DNA of 64,000 nt from Gari tellinella (GCA_922989275.2 OV277858.1:4030001-4094000), one strand, 5' to 3'; shown: positions 22,511 to 35,242, counted from the stretch's first letter. Notes: a model not told the origin generated them from the sequence alone. Translations and numbers: made by a program.

Positions 22511-23711
22511 TCTATACCTATACCTGATCATTTCAATGTTTTCTACAGAAAATATGTAATCTTTCGTGGAACTTGATCATTTTTTTGTTCAAGGCTAGCT
22601 AGACTAGCTTAGCGTCGTCTCTGAATGATCAGCTGCCGTCTTACTGTTTTCTGAATTTAAACGATGACGATGAAGACACATTATATTTAGTGACTGAAGT
22701 GAATGATGACTATTTTAATCAAACTTCTGTACACTGTCACAATCAGGGTCATTCAAGTGATGAGGATGGTGTCGATCAAAAGTGGAACAAAACCGACTCT
22801 GATCGTGTTTTTGAAGCTGGAGAAATTAGAAATAACGGATGCGGATGCTGCCATTTGCATGGTACGTTATCGATCTATTTTTAGATTAGGTAGACTAGAT
22901 TTATACACGTTCAATAAATAAATTTTTGTTTAAAACTGTTGTGCATAATCCTTTTTACATAGGAAACAATAACTAGCATTTCGATATTGGAGAAAAAATA
23001 CCGTAAAAATAAATAAAACATGACTTTTAAAGTCAATACGTAAATTTGGAGTCAGGTATTGAGCGGGCCCCATGACGTAACGGTTTGTGTATCTAACTTA
23101 CAAGCTTGATGTTGCATGTTTTAATCTTACCATAGACAAAATGTTTTTTTCTTTTCTTTTTTGATTTCTTTGTAAGCAATTGCATCTTTTGCCAACACAA
23201 CGACTTCTGACATGTTTTGGTTAAAGCATTAAAACCTTTAGTACTACCGATTATCCAACGTTTGATGGTCCTTAATTGTGTAAATGCAAATTACCCGACC
23301 GCCTTAGCCAATTAGTACCATAAGCAAACAGCTTGTATCCACATAAAACGTCGAGTGACATAACGTACCATTCTGTTGACGATCGACCAAGCTTGAAAAG
23401 AAAAGGATTTCGAGTTTTATGGAAATGGTTAATTACGTACTCTTTATTTTTCGTATGTAGTCAAACCTTGCTGCGACATCGTTGGCTTGAATCAAATAGA
23501 CTCGTTTCCACAGATATGACAAAAGAAGAATTGGACGTAGTCATTTTGGCTCAGAATGACTTTTAGCTCAATTACGTATTAATGAAATTAACCGTACTAT
23601 TTTTTTGAATTGAATTCAATGGGACGTATGTTAATATTTTAATGCTATGGCGGGCAATCGAGTATGACGTGTCTTTATCGTCGCACAATAAAGTACTAAT
23701 AGAAAGGAGTA
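22511..23711. other. possible 5' UTR of the LINE; no assigned gene
   Basis: No recognisable gene. A 77-codon frame at 23,333-23,566 opens at TTG and ends TKEELDVVILAQNDF; I do not recognise it. Part of this region could be the 5' UTR of the LINE that follows, but no boundary or target duplication is visible. Confidence 0.35.
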
Positions 23712-25241
23712 GTGGTGAAGAAAGTGTTTGGAGAAGAGAGATATAGCGGAAAGTATACTGAAAGTAAACATTGTATTGAAAAAGTCAATATGAACTCTGA
23801 AACCGTTTTTGAAGAAGAAAGTGAATCTGTTTACAAATGTGACACATATAACCGGTTTTCCACTGCAGAGGTGGGGAACAACGAGACAATGGAACTTTCA
23901 CAAACAGACATTTCTTATGGAATACAGTGAGAAATAGTAAAAAAAGAAGGCAGAATACAGGTAGCGTTGACATGAATGATTTTCATTTATTGAATAAAGA
24001 TGAACAGCTGTCTGCTATATTTCGAAAATTGATAGACATTGAACAAACACAGCACGGGATGCACGGGCTGAAAGCCACAATACACAACAACACAGAACGT
24101 GTACATGTAGCTGAGAAGCATATAGATCACAATACAAGAAACATTAAAATGTTGGCATACAAGAAAATTGACATTGAGACAAATATGAGACAAATCAATT
24201 TAATTTTCCGTGGTTTTAAAGATACCCGAAATGAAAATCTGTACGATCTGGTTCGCGATTTCATTCATAAAAGACTTGAAATTGACCCTATCGTTCAAGT
24301 CTACAGGTTATGCTCCTTTAGACGTGCTTCTATCAATGTTCGGCGTTTCAACGATGAACCCTGGCGGCCTGTCTTAGTATCATTCCGTTACAATGAAGAC
24401 TCAGATGCAGTTTTAGCACAGTCAAGCAGTTTGCGAGGTACGCGTTACGCTATAGACAGAGACTATCCTGTTGAAATAGTGACAGCTGGAAGGCGATTAT
24501 GGCCTGAATTCAAACGGCTTCGATCTGATAATCCACGCTCAAAAGTAGTCATTAAATTTCCAGCTCGTGTAGAAGTGGACAGAACCACAGTAATAAATGA
24601 GTTTCCTGACTGGAACGAACTCATGCAAGAGCGCGCTGCGTGTAACTTTGAGCAGATTGCAACCAGACCAGAAAAGCTGCCACCATTTGACAGAAATCAA
24701 GGCATAAATGTACATGTATCATCACAAAATGGCAATGAAAACATAGACCAGTCCATTTATGAAGCAGACACCGAATCCGATTCAGATGCAAAACGGGCAA
24801 ATCAGCAGATAAATAAACACCAACACAAATCAAAACAAATCCAAAAAACAATTTACGTTTGATAAAAATTTCAACATACCTGATCCAAAGCCTGCATGCA
24901 GATCGCCACCGAAAGTAGGTCAACAAAATCCACCAGCTATACAAACAGGGTTAAATAGCATCACAGTGTCTTCAGACAGTGAGCTGATGTCGTAATCAAA
25001 TTCTAACAATTTAAGTTATGCTGACACAGTGCAACACGGAAAAACAGTCAATTCCAAAACACAGACACCCAGTTCAGAATGTGTAAACAATACCGCACGT
25101 GTTGATACGCCCACGTCACCGGGACTCCCAGTGCAGACAATTGAAAACCGTCTGGAAATAGACATGATGACGTCAGACATGATACAGGTCAAAGGTCGCC
25201 GTCTCAATAGTACAGCGCGGTGTGTGTCCGCTGTGCTATGA
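23712..25241 (+). pseudogene. LINE ORF1 (RRM-like RNA-binding protein), broken
   Basis: The core frame (23,927-24,862, about 310 codons) has a predicted helical N-terminal part and then NLIFRGFKDTRNENL, an RRM-like block (VLVSFRYNEDSDAVL) and a C-terminal block with YPVEIVTAGRRLWPEFKRLR. This resembles L1-type ORF1 proteins that bind element RNA. It opens at GTG. An acidic stretch in another frame just upstream (23,712-23,930, first ATG at 23,790) is probably the true N-terminus after a frameshift near 23,925. After TGA at 24,860, another frame, entered near a run of six A at 24,843, continues with a stop at 24,993 and SNLSYADTVQHGK, up to TGA at 25,239-25,241. That final TGA overlaps the ORF2 ATG as ATGA. 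There are at least two frameshifts and one extra stop, so it is inactive. Confidence 0.75.
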
Positions 25242-28200
25242 TAAACATTCAATCATTGCCTAACAAATTGAACAGTTCTGAGTTGAACACAATATTTTCA
25301 CAACATGATATAATTATGTTTACAGAAACTTGGACAAACTGCTTAAGCAGCATTGAATATAATGGTTTTAGTTATTATGCCTTACATAGAAAGAGAGTAC
25401 GGGGTGCTAAACGTGACTCGGGTGGCGTAATCACATATATTAGAAATGAGTTTGTCACTGAAAATACCCTTTATAAACGTATAGACGATAATATGATTTG
25501 GCTAAAGTTAAACAGTGAAGTATTTGGTTTAAATGACGAATTGTTTTTATGTTTATGTTATAATCCACCCCAGGGTACATGCAGAGAAGCGTTCAATGAT
25601 GAATTATCTTGTTTTGATAAAATTTACAATACTGTAGTTGAAATTGAGAATATAGCAGAAAATCATTGTCATTTTCTGGTGTGTGGAGATTTTAACGCTA
25701 GCTGCTCGAACCTGTGTGATTTTGTAGAGAATGATATTGGTGATGAATTGGGATTTTTACGTGAGGATTATGTAACAGACACTAGGCTACATGAGCGCTG
25801 TACTGAAGATAAGGTCATTAATCATAACGGCAGGTTATTGATTTATTTCTGTAGACAGACGGGTCTTCGTATTGTAAATTGCCGGGTAGGTGCAGACCGT
25901 TTACACGGGAAATGTACATTTGTAGGCGCAAAGGGCAAACGTGTTATTGACTACTTGTTATCAAGCGAGAGTTTTCTCCCTTTCATAGAAAGTTTTGTTG
26001 TATACGAACCGAATTTTTTGTCTCACTATTGTTTGATTAGTTTTAAAGTTAAAGCTGTTATACGTCAGGCATCAAATAGAGGGGATACTAATGATAAGCA
26101 CTCTGAATTAACAAATATAAAATATAAATACAAATATAACGAAGAGAATTTAAACTTGTTTACGGAATCGATAAATTTGTCAGATTTCGTTTATACAGTT
26201 TCAAACTTGACTGAAGGAATTAGATCTGGTGTTGATCCAATTCAAATTGATGAGAATTTGGACAATTTTAATTCTGTGTTACAATCAGCATGCGAACCAG
26301 CATTTAAAAAGGGGGTGTTTTTCCTGAATCAAAATGATTCGACTGGCACAAATCAAACCGAAAAATCAAATAAGCAGCCTTGGTTTAATGAAAATTGTGA
26401 TGAGAAAAGACATGTTTTTTATTACCATTTAAATAAATACAGGCGTGAGGGCACTGAAATGAATCGTATAGAATTAGTCCAAGCTCGGTCTGTCTATAAA
26501 AAAACACTGCGATTAAGTAGAATAAACTTTAATAGAATGCAGACGTCTCAACTATTATCTGCAAAAACAAAAAATGCTAAGCATTACTGGAAAATGTTGA
26601 AAAATGTAGCCATACACAATAAGCCTAAGAATTTAGATGTTGTTGACTTCGAATTGTACTTTAAAGCTATAAATGATCCCGACAGCACATTCTTCCAACC
26701 AGATGATAATGTTTTACTTTTTAATACCAGATATTTAAATGGTGAGTTACAGGTTATGTTTGATGAATTGAATGAAAGTATATCGAATCCTGAAATCGAA
26801 AAAGCTATATCTGAGCTTTAAAATGGAAAATCTGGCGGTCCGGATTTCTTTATTAATGAATTTTTTAAAAATGGTAACAATATAGTGTTAAAATATTTAG
26901 GCGAATTGTTTAACATTTTTTTTTAAATTGGGCATTTTCCGCCATGCTGGTCAGAGGGTCATATTATACCAATTCACAAAAAGGAAGCATAGAAAATGTA
27001 GAAAACTATAGGGGAATAACGTTACTTAGTACATTAGGGAAACTGTTCACTCGAATATTAAATAATCGTTTAACAGAGTGGGATGAAGAATATAACATTT
27101 ACATTGAAGCTCAGTCTGGCTTTAGACGAAATATGGATACAGTTGACAACATTTTCTTATTACACTCGGTCATAACACATCAAATTAATCTAGGTCGAAC
27201 ATTAGTTTGCTTTTTTATAGACTTTACTAAAGCTTTTGATTATGTCGTACGGGAAAACCTTTGGTTGAAATTATTGAAATTTGGTATAAGAGGTAAAATG
27301 TTTAATGTTATAAAATCAATGTACACTAGTGTGAACTCACAGGTGAAATATGATAACGTTTTAAGCGAACTATTAAAGTGTTATTTGGCTGTAAGACAGG
27401 GGGAGTGTCTCTCCCCTTTTCTGTTTGCAATGTATCTAAATTATTTGGAGTAAGAATTTTATGTTAAAGGTCTAAAAGGTATAGAGATCGATATAGTTAA
27501 ACTGTTCTTGATAATGTATGCAGATGCTATCGTTATACTATCCGAAACAGCAGACGGCATTCAGGAGGGTTTAGATTTATTAAATGAGTATTGCCTTAAA
27601 TGGAAACTAACGTTGAATACTAAGAAAACAAAATGCATGATATTTAGGAAAAGACATGTAACCAGAAGGGGTACAAAGTTCTATTTCAATAACTTTGAAC
27701 TAGAAATAGTTAATACATTTGTGTTCATTGGTATTGTTTTTTCATCTAATGGTTCATTTTCTGAAGCACAAGAAACGCTATGTGGTCAGGCGCAAAAAAA
27801 CAATATTTAAACTTCATAAATATCTTTATAATTTTGAAAATATACCATTAAAACATTATCTTGAATTATTTGATAAACCAGTTATGCCTATACTCTGCTA
27901 TGGCAGCGAAGTGTGGGGCTTTTGTAAAGCAGATAAAGTAGAAAAGGTTCACCTTCAGTTTTGTAAAATATTGTTAAACGTTAAGGTTAGTACACAGAAT
28001 GACCTCATATATGGGGAACTTGGACGATATCCGTCACAAATTAACCGTTTCACTAGGATAATTAAGTATTGGTTAAAAATAGTTCAATGTCAGGACACTA
28101 AATATATTAAACTTATATACAATACATTAGTAAATGACCTTGATTTTCCCCAGAAAAGAAAAATTGGGCACTTTTAGTAAAAAATCTACTCTCGGAATTA

Positions 28201-28716
28201 GGGTTTTACGAGGCCTGGTTAAACCAGGGTGTTGGTGACACTAAATTATTCATGTTCCTTTTAAAGCAACGTTTATACGACACTTTTAAACAGAATTGGT
28301 ACGCAAGACTTAGCAAGTCTCCAAAAGCACGTTTTTACATTCTATTTTCGTCATTCGGTTTTAAATTTTATTTGAATTTGATAAACATAAAGACATTTAG
28401 AATAGCCCTTTCTAAATTAAGATTATTTTCACATTGCTTAGAAATTGAACGAGGCCGCTATAAAAAGCCACAGTCTACACCAATTAATGAGCGAAAATGT
28501 ATCCATTGTGATAAATAGGAAGATGAATTCCATTTTTTATTCGGGTGTAATGTATACCATGTTATAAGAAAACGTTACATTGACAAGCGTATTTGGCAAA
28601 TACCAAACATTCCAAACTTGATAACTCTTTTCACAACAGATAGTCCAAATGTAAAAAGGTATTTAGGTAATTTTGTATTCAAAGCTTTCCAAATAATAAA
28701 TGATACTATGTTATAA
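25238..28716 (+). pseudogene. LINE ORF2: AP-like endonuclease plus reverse transcriptase, broken
   Basis: Starts at ATG 25,238. The endonuclease (about residues 1-265) has INIQSLPNKL, MFTETW (Glu at 25,325), GDFNAS (25,685) and RVIDYLL; the usual terminal SDH reads SHY (26,021-26,029), losing the catalytic His. RT: YRGITLLS, FIDFTKAFDYV (motif A, about 27,210-27,243), RQGECLSPFLF (motif B, about 27,390-27,420) and MYADAIVIL (motif C; second Asp is Ala at 27,526). The C-terminus ends in a CCHC knuckle (28,498-28,548, C-x2-C-x7-H-x4-C). Breaks: TAA at 26,819, frameshifts near 26,925-26,985, TAA at 27,451, frameshifts near 27,800 and 28,165, and TAG at 28,516 inside the knuckle. The frame ends TAA 28,714-28,716. 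In life it would nick target DNA and copy LINE RNA in place. Clade (Jockey/CR1/I-like group) is unresolved. Confidence 0.88.
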
Positions 28717-28997
28717 CCTGGAATGCACACCGCTTTTGTAATTTTGTAATTTTTTAAATTGTCTTTATTCTAGTTTTTTATCGATGTTAATCTAACATCT
28801 TGATTATGTCCTTTATAAAGTTATGCCATGGCATATTTGTCATTATTAGGTGTATGTGGACGCCAACATTAATGAAATATGCACAAATATAGTTTGTTGC
28901 GATTAAAGCGCGAGCGATCTTACTAAAAAGGGAGCTAATACATAATAATTAATATGAATCTTATCGATTACCTCCCCTTTTCGGCTCAGCATAGCTT
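28717..28997 (+). other. presumed LINE 3' UTR
   Basis: AT-rich sequence after ORF2, with GTAATTTTGTAATTTTTTAAATTG. No poly-A or clear microsatellite tail marks the end. Confidence 0.4.
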
Positions 28998-29499
28998 CAT
29001 AATCTGAATAAGGGGAGATCCTTTGAAAGCACAGAAAACAAAGCAAATACTGAAAATTGCAGACTCGGTTTAATTGAGTCTATCCATGAGCAATACTTAA
29101 ATATGCAACAGTGCTTACGCCCCTAGCACCAGCTTAAGCGGAATTCAACTTTCAACTGTAAATGCGCTGAAATCAATGATTCCAAAGGACCAGAAAGTAT
29201 AAAAACACTGAGAATGAAGTGCGGGGCGACTTTTTACGGCCGCCACACAAGCACTTAACATCTGCTGTTGTGAATTATATAATCTGCATAAGGGAATATC
29301 TTTTGAAAGCACAGAAAACAAAGCAAATACTGAAAATTGCAGACTCGGTTTAATTGAGTCTGTTCATGAGCAATACTCAAATATGCAACAGTGCTCACGC
29401 CCCCTAGCACAAGCTTAAGCGGAATTCAACTTTCAACTGTAAATGTGCTGAAATCAATGATTCCAAAGGACCAGTGAGTATAACAACACTGAGAATGAA
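28998..29499 (+). repeat. direct repeat, two 221 bp copies
   Basis: Copies at 28,998-29,219 and 29,279-29,499 share TTTGAAAGCACAGAAAACAA, CAGACTCGGTTTAATTGAGT and CGGAATTCAACTTTCAACTG. They differ at few positions and are separated by about 60 bp of GC-richer sequence. This is a recent local duplication of non-coding DNA. Confidence 0.8.
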
Positions 29500-30123
29500 G
29501 AACTTTGGATTATTATTATTATCATTATCCAATTTACAATTACCTCCCTTTTTAGCGAGGACGCTACTGTATAATTGTACTGCATGCTATGAATGCTATT
29601 GTGTAAGAAGCGTGTCAAAATGAGTGCCTGCCATACAACTTGTTATTGCATGTTATTGCTCATGGACATGTTATGTCTTTTGCTACTTAACGCTCTGTAT
29701 TTAAAAAACACAACCGATGAGGTTGACACTTAAACTAATAGTTTGTTATACGTAATGGGGTACTGACCTCGGTAAGTATGATGTAATGTATATCCCATTC
29801 CTTTATTGTATAGCTGTGTTGATCGAATTTCCAGAACTAAAAATGAAAAGATGGTTAAAAACTTCAAAACGTGTTACAAAAAGACAAAGCGAGGTGCTCG
29901 AAGAGAGAATATCTATCTAATGGGGGTGTATTATTCGAAAGTGCTAAACTGGCGTTTGATGAGACATAATGCAGCTTAATTTGTGACAAAATGTATAACC
30001 GATCTAAACCCCAATGTTATATAGGTCATGTTTAAGAAAACATGTACAGTCACTATTAAATAATCCACATACTTCATACTCTCTTTAACCCTTTACCCAA
30101 TAACATTAAATGCAGGTGATAAC
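29500..30123. other. no gene seen
   Basis: Non-coding; a short ATT run near 29,510-29,527. Nothing else recognised. Confidence 0.4.
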
Positions 30124-30189
30124 TTAAAGCAGGTTGAAAGTAAAGCAGAATGTGCCTTCACATTCTGATTTACTTTCAGCCTGCTTTAA
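30124..30189. mobile_element. short palindrome family B, copy 1
   Basis: Stem TTAAAGCAGGTTGAAAGTAA / TTACTTTCAGCCTGCTTTAA continued by GCAGAATGTG / CACATTCTGA, with a 4 nt loop. A related palindrome with a GCGCCTTAAGGCGC apex lies at 56,951-57,020, and half-copies lie near 38,100 and 48,670. Confidence 0.7.
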
Positions 30190-30665
30190 ACAACCATCTG
30201 CTAGGCTATATAATATTTGTTATGGTAATTGTTCATGAGGGTATAAACTGGAACTATTTTCTTCATCGGAAGAATAAATTAGATACGCTAAAAGTCACTT
30301 CTATGGGGTATAGGGTTAAATGCACTGTCGTTATCTAGCTGGATATGATTTTAAGAATCACAACATAAATACGTTTATCTGTGAAAAGCTATAGAGTCAT
30401 TGATAATTGTTTTGATGATTATTTGAAGAAGAAAAAACGAATGCTGGTACTTCTCTCTCCAATTTAATTTTATTATGATGTAAGGGGATACCGTTTGACA
30501 GAGTCGCTAATCAAACAAATATTATCAATAATAACTCAGTCTGAGTCTGATATTGTGAAAATAAGACAAAGTTGATCACGCTCATTGCACCGGCTTTTCA
30601 ACAATGTATTTACCGGATAACCTAAGCAAACTCTTACATAGTTGTTTCCTACACATACATTATTA
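30190..30665. other. no gene seen
   Basis: Non-coding spacer between two palindromes. Confidence 0.35.
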
Positions 30666-30805
30666 GTTATAGAGTTTCTTCATAGTGTACATGAGGATTT
30701 CTTCCCAGCTGAAGTAAACATGTTGCCCGAGCCGTTAGGCGAGGATTACATGATTTTACCAGCCAGGAAAACATCCTCATGTACACTGTGAAGAAACTGT
30801 ATAAC
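30666..30805. mobile_element. foldback MITE-like element
   Basis: Arms GTTATAGAGTTTCTTCATAG with TGTACATGAGGAT, returning as ATCCTCATGTACACTGTGAA and AAACTGTATAAC, around a loop of about 60 bp (CCCGAGCCGTTAGGCGAGG). Arms about 40 bp with few mismatches. Confidence 0.65.
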
Positions 30806-33443
30806 GAATTTATTAAACTGCGAAGTTTTCACTGTTCAAACGAAATATTTATAAATTTGTCGTGTACAGTGCTTATAATAAACTATAACAAAATCGCGCA
30901 AAAGCAGATAACGTTGAGTGTAAACTGTTGACGTCATATGTTTCTGACGTTGTAATTCATAAGAAAAATGGGCATATTCGGCGTCAAACTTTCCCAGAAA
31001 TAATGCGACTGTTAAACGATCCAAACAGCGAATGGTTTTTAGCCGAAACGGAATTGAAACGAAGGATGAAGGATTGAATGCACTCAATCCTGTCGAGCAA
31101 TCGGCCATCTTATTTTCTGCAAAGCAAGACTCAGAGACCTGTCAGCCAATGAAAACAGCTGCATTTCCATGTAACCTGTCAGCTCACAGGGTACATGGGA
31201 TTACGTCTAGGGCTCGTTGACCAATGAAAAGTAAAGCATTTACTTTGCAGTATAATAAGTATATTTAATGATATAATTCGTGTTCGATGGATTCGCTCTA
31301 CGTTAATTTACTGTTCCAATGTACAAACAATACAGTATAATTGTATAGTTTTTTTTCTTCCTAGTCTTGTAACAACATCCTTTCCTGTTAAGTATGCACT
31401 TCTGTACGACGTACAGTTGTTACTTAAGGTTCCTAATAATACAACCCTATCCGACATATAAAGTATTTCTTTTTCTCAGCATTAAAAAATGTGTGTTATA
31501 TGTTTCTATGATCTGTCCAACATTTGATGTGTTGTTATTCTGCTAAAAGATTCAATGCATAGCTACGAGGATGATTAAGTTGCAATGCAATCGTACGCGT
31601 AATAACACTTGCATCTATACGATACTTTACAATATCAAATACTTTAAATGACTCACCTGATAGAGATATAACATATAACAGAGTTAATCCAATCGCAACT
31701 TTCAAATATCTTTTATGTGAACCGATACAATACATAACATTCATTTTAGATAAAAACATGAACTGGTCTAACGTGTGTAATGAAAGTCATGTTTCTGGTT
31801 AAGTTTTCGTTATTAGGTAAAGTATCAATAGACCAGTTATATGTAAAGAGCAGTGTGAATTCATGTATGTATGTGTATCCGTTATCAATCAACATGTAAA
31901 CATTAATTTAAACTTTTCTTATCTTCAATATACTTTTTTACGAAATCATATGGAGTAAATAAGTACGAATATTAATAAGGTGAATTATCGAATGTGCCTA
32001 ATGATTACATAAATGGCGACATTTTACCCATAATTTCATATTATAAGTGTGTGCATTTCAATCTTCATATCAAATCAAATTAATATTGATGGTAATTTAG
32101 TCGGGTTTACAGCACCGATACACAAAACATGATCTTTTGGCACTGAGCAATATGCATCTATTGCGAGGCATTGTCAAACCAAATATAACATAAGACATGT
32201 ATTGCTTTTTTATCTCTACGAAAATTAAAAACTACTGACATAACTAATACTTGAGCACAAAAAGAGTATAAGCTAACGAATATTACATAAATACAACCTA
32301 CTGAAAATATCCTAGTAAAATATTGGATTATAGTACTTTACTGTGTAAGAAAATTTTAATCAAGAACATCAATTTGCCAATATTAATATTTATGACAACA
32401 CAGGATTAATAAAATATACTCTATACAATTTCTATCGTTGACGTAATGACGTTACCTAGGGACGTCACCGCTACGACGTCACAATGTAACGTTATTGTGA
32501 CCGGCTAACTAATATGGACTAAGGCTCGAACAATCGTATCTCCTTTATTAAATGCAATGTAACACATCCATTCCAATACTGGATATGAACAATATTGCAC
32601 CTGAAATACAATGCAAATACAGTTAGCTACTAGTTAGGAGCATTCCATAATATAGGCTGAAATATAAATGACATATAGCTTAACATAAGATGTATACTAT
32701 TCTGACCTTAAACTTATTACATATCGTAAAACACATGTAAAGTTCCAGTGGCCTTGGAACCTATTCTAAAAGTACTTACATATGCTATACTAGTACAAAA
32801 TTAGACATAGTTCGCTTTCCTTCAAAGGTTTCTCAAACGTATTTAAACATAACCATATTTAGAAATCTAACTTACATAATCAACCATCTACATGTGATCA
32901 TACAATACTTGTGGGGGTTTTTTTGGTGACGGGACTATACTCCCATTCGTCTCGGTTTTAGACCAAGAAAAATCTTTTTCGTCGACTGTGAAATGTTTAA
33001 TTTTACTCGTGTGTCAAAAGTTGGAAGGATTGTACAATTATCGCAGAATGAAGTCGAAGAAAACAGAAGAATAGCATATTGTGTATCGCCTATCTAGAGT
33101 CGTAACTATGCTGTGTAATTTGTGATAAATAATTTCAATATAGTCTCTCAAAAGGCTGAAATTATGTATATATGAAATTGAAACGTAACCTTTTAGTGTT
33201 GTTGTGTTTTTTACTGCTGTGTATTATCAGAACTGATGAAATAGAAAAAAGCAAATTAAATATACATAATTAAATATTTTTCATGTTGTGTTTATAAATC
33301 ATTCCTAAAGTGCCAGTAAAAAAATCAGAATTGAAAGCCCTAGAGAACCTGATTACTTTCACCTTTCTTTACCCCTTTCCTCCACAGCCAAACGTGCAAA
33401 TCTCCTATATCAAACTATGTCAAAAACAAGAAATTGATTTTTT
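30806..33443. other. no gene; cluster of GACGT motifs
   Basis: A 2.6 kb stretch without a supported gene. Minus-strand frames of 74-90 codons (30,836-31,108; 31,535-31,759) show no family motif. At 32,437-32,500 there is a dense run of TGACGTAATGACGTTACC, GGACGTCACC and ACGACGTCAC, CRE-like words of unknown meaning. Confidence 0.4.
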
Positions 33444-33710
33444 TACTTTTACACAAGCGAGTTATAAACTTTGCTTATGTTTCAAATGTCCAGTACAGAA
33501 AAATAATGACTTTAAAGCTTATTTGAGAGATGATACGCAGAATTCAGATTTTGGTATACAGTCAGCATAAAAACGTAGACAATTACATTAGGCAAAAACA
33601 AAAACGTATGATGTGCTTTATCTTCGCACTGGTTCTACATAAATCAACTGACAATATACACATATGTTAAAGAGGCTTAATAACTACACAAATATTATTT
33701 CTGACAAGCA
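33444..33710 (+). repeat. dispersed repeat C, copy 1
   Basis: Matches 52,800-53,075 closely in the same orientation, sharing TACAGAAAAA, ATGACTTTAAAGCTTATTTG, GTAGACAATTACATTAGGCA and AGAGGCTTAATA. The shared block ends at 33,710, just where a LINE fragment starts. Confidence 0.75.
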
Positions 33711-34077
33711 GTATCTAACACATAGGATAGAAATGGTTCAAAGATCGGCAGCTCGTTACGTCTTTAATATTTACCAATATACAAGTAGCGTCACATAAAT
33801 GTTAAATGCACTGAATTGGAGAACACATGAGCAAAGACGAAATCACTCTTCTTTGGTCATATTCTTCAAAATCAGTAACAACTTAGTAGCTGTTGACCAT
33901 AGCCATCTCACTCAGACAAGAAACCTCAACTACCTGATCCCTTTTTCCAAAATTCAAAGCCACCTCACATATTTCTTCCCAAGAACAATCAGGCTTTGGA
34001 ACGTACAACCGGAACCTGTACAGTCTAGTCCAGACTTAGGGTCATTTATCCTTGGTCCGATTGCACAATGTCATTAG
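33711..34077 (+). pseudogene. C-terminal fragment of a LINE reverse transcriptase
   Basis: One frame from about 33,712 reads TYLTHRIEM-like then VQRSAARYVFNIYQYTSSVT, a TAA (33,796), then MLNALNWRTHEQRRNHSSLV, IFFKISNNLVAV, then FFPRTIRLWNVQPEPV, stopping near 34,077. 'VQRRAARYV....TSSVT.ML..L.W..L..RR' and 'FFPRTIR.WN.LP' are the standard far C-terminus of Jockey/CR1-like LINE ORF2 proteins, after the RT core. Upstream RT is missing, so this is a 5'-truncated insertion with one extra stop. The 3' UTR probably runs to about 34,260. Confidence 0.78.
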
Positions 34078-34584
34078 TAAATTATATCTACTGTTTTTAA
34101 CTGGCTTTGGGACTTTTTATCTTTTAACTTGCACATCTTAACCATTTCTTTTAACCTTGCACATAGTTTCCTGACAACGCCTGTCAATAATAATCGGTGA
34201 TCGATTGTCGACAGTACAAAGTAGAAGTGTGTGCCTCCTACTTTACGTCAAACATTAATGCAACCAGATGATGAGTGAAACAATCACACGATGAGTGAAT
34301 AATATTTAAAAAGGAACCTTTACCTAAAATTGTTCTGTCAGAACAAACAGGAATAGTAATTTTCTAAAATAGCCTATAATAGATTATTCTATAGGCGTGT
34401 GGTCCAGCTTACTAATACTAAATAAACTATTGTACAACTAGTAAGAATATATTGCAAAATGGCCAACAGTGCATACATATAGGAACACTATGGCCAGGGT
34501 CTACAATGTTAACTAGGACAAGTTATTTCTTTAGTGTCTTCAAAGGTACACTGTAATCATGTGACAACTTGTCATTAGGGTTCA
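34078..34584. other. probable LINE 3' UTR, then no gene
   Basis: Pyrimidine-rich sequence with CTGACAACGCCTGTCAATAA near 34,172 probably belongs to the LINE fragment. The remainder has no feature. Confidence 0.35.
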
Positions 34585-34823
34585 GGCGCCCGTTTCATTA
34601 AACTTCGTACGACAAACACGTTCGTAAGTCAAACCTTTAAAATACATTTGATTTATGATGTCTCTATCTAAATCTTGTGACATCTCTTTGGAATCGTCTT
34701 AAAAAGACGATTCCAAAGAGATATCATGAGACAGGATAAGATGGAGAAATAAATAATAATTAAGACTTTTATAATCTGACTTACGACAACATTTGTCGAA
34801 CGAAGTTTTATGAAACGGGCCCC
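34585..34823. mobile_element. palindromic MITE with GGGCCCGTTTCAT-type ends
   Basis: Ends GGCGCCCGTTTCATTAAACT and the complement of GAAGTTTTATGAAACGGGCC. The centre is a perfect 19 bp inverted repeat ATCTCTTTGGAATCGTCTT with a 3 nt loop (34,682-34,722). Ends of this type are common in non-autonomous elements of many invertebrates, by memory. No coding capacity. Confidence 0.75.
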
Positions 34824-35177
34824 AGTAATTTTAAAATGTGTGCTGCGTGTGTCTTGTTCACAAACCTTTCGGTGTTAGTTTTTAAACTTCAAATAATGAA
34901 AGCTAACCGATTAATTACTGAACTACGCAAATACATAAAGAAATGCAAAGCAAGGTAACAAAAAATCCACAGAGAACTAACTGAAATCAGTCTTAATTCT
35001 TAATACATGTATATGTAGTACAAAAGCAGGAATAATACTAAAACGTCAATTTCTGCAGTTAAAGGTTATTGTACAGTAAAAACAGTACAGTACTCCAATG
35101 ACCATGACCATGACTGTGTGTGTTGTTTGGAGGAAGTTGTTATAGGGTGCAGGAAATTGAGACTGGGGTTACCTTTG
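34824..35177. other. no gene seen
   Basis: Non-coding spacer. Confidence 0.35.
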
Positions 35178-35242
35178 CAAACAGCTTGAACCCAGATCAG
35201 ACGCCGCGTAATGCGGCATCTGATCTGGGTTCAAGCTGTTTG
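35178..35242. repeat. short palindrome family D (ACGCCGCGT type), copy 1
   Basis: CAAACAGCTTGAACCCAGAT / ATCTGGGTTCAAGCTGTTTG arms around CAGACGCCGCGTAATGCGGC. Nearly perfect 65 bp hairpin. Other copies: 40,453-40,519, 41,114-41,179, 45,438-45,503, 46,261-46,327 and 54,929-54,994; half-copies near 40,710, 46,045, 50,510, 50,880 and 60,745. Confidence 0.85.

Noticed and set aside
23333..23566. 77-codon frame before the LINE as a gene
   Set aside because: Opens at TTG, no recognised motif, and could be 5' UTR or an older fragment; noted only in the region entry.
30836..31220. Possible small gene pair on opposite strands
   Set aside because: Frames overlap each other, have no family motif, and show no supporting promoter, splice or duplication evidence.
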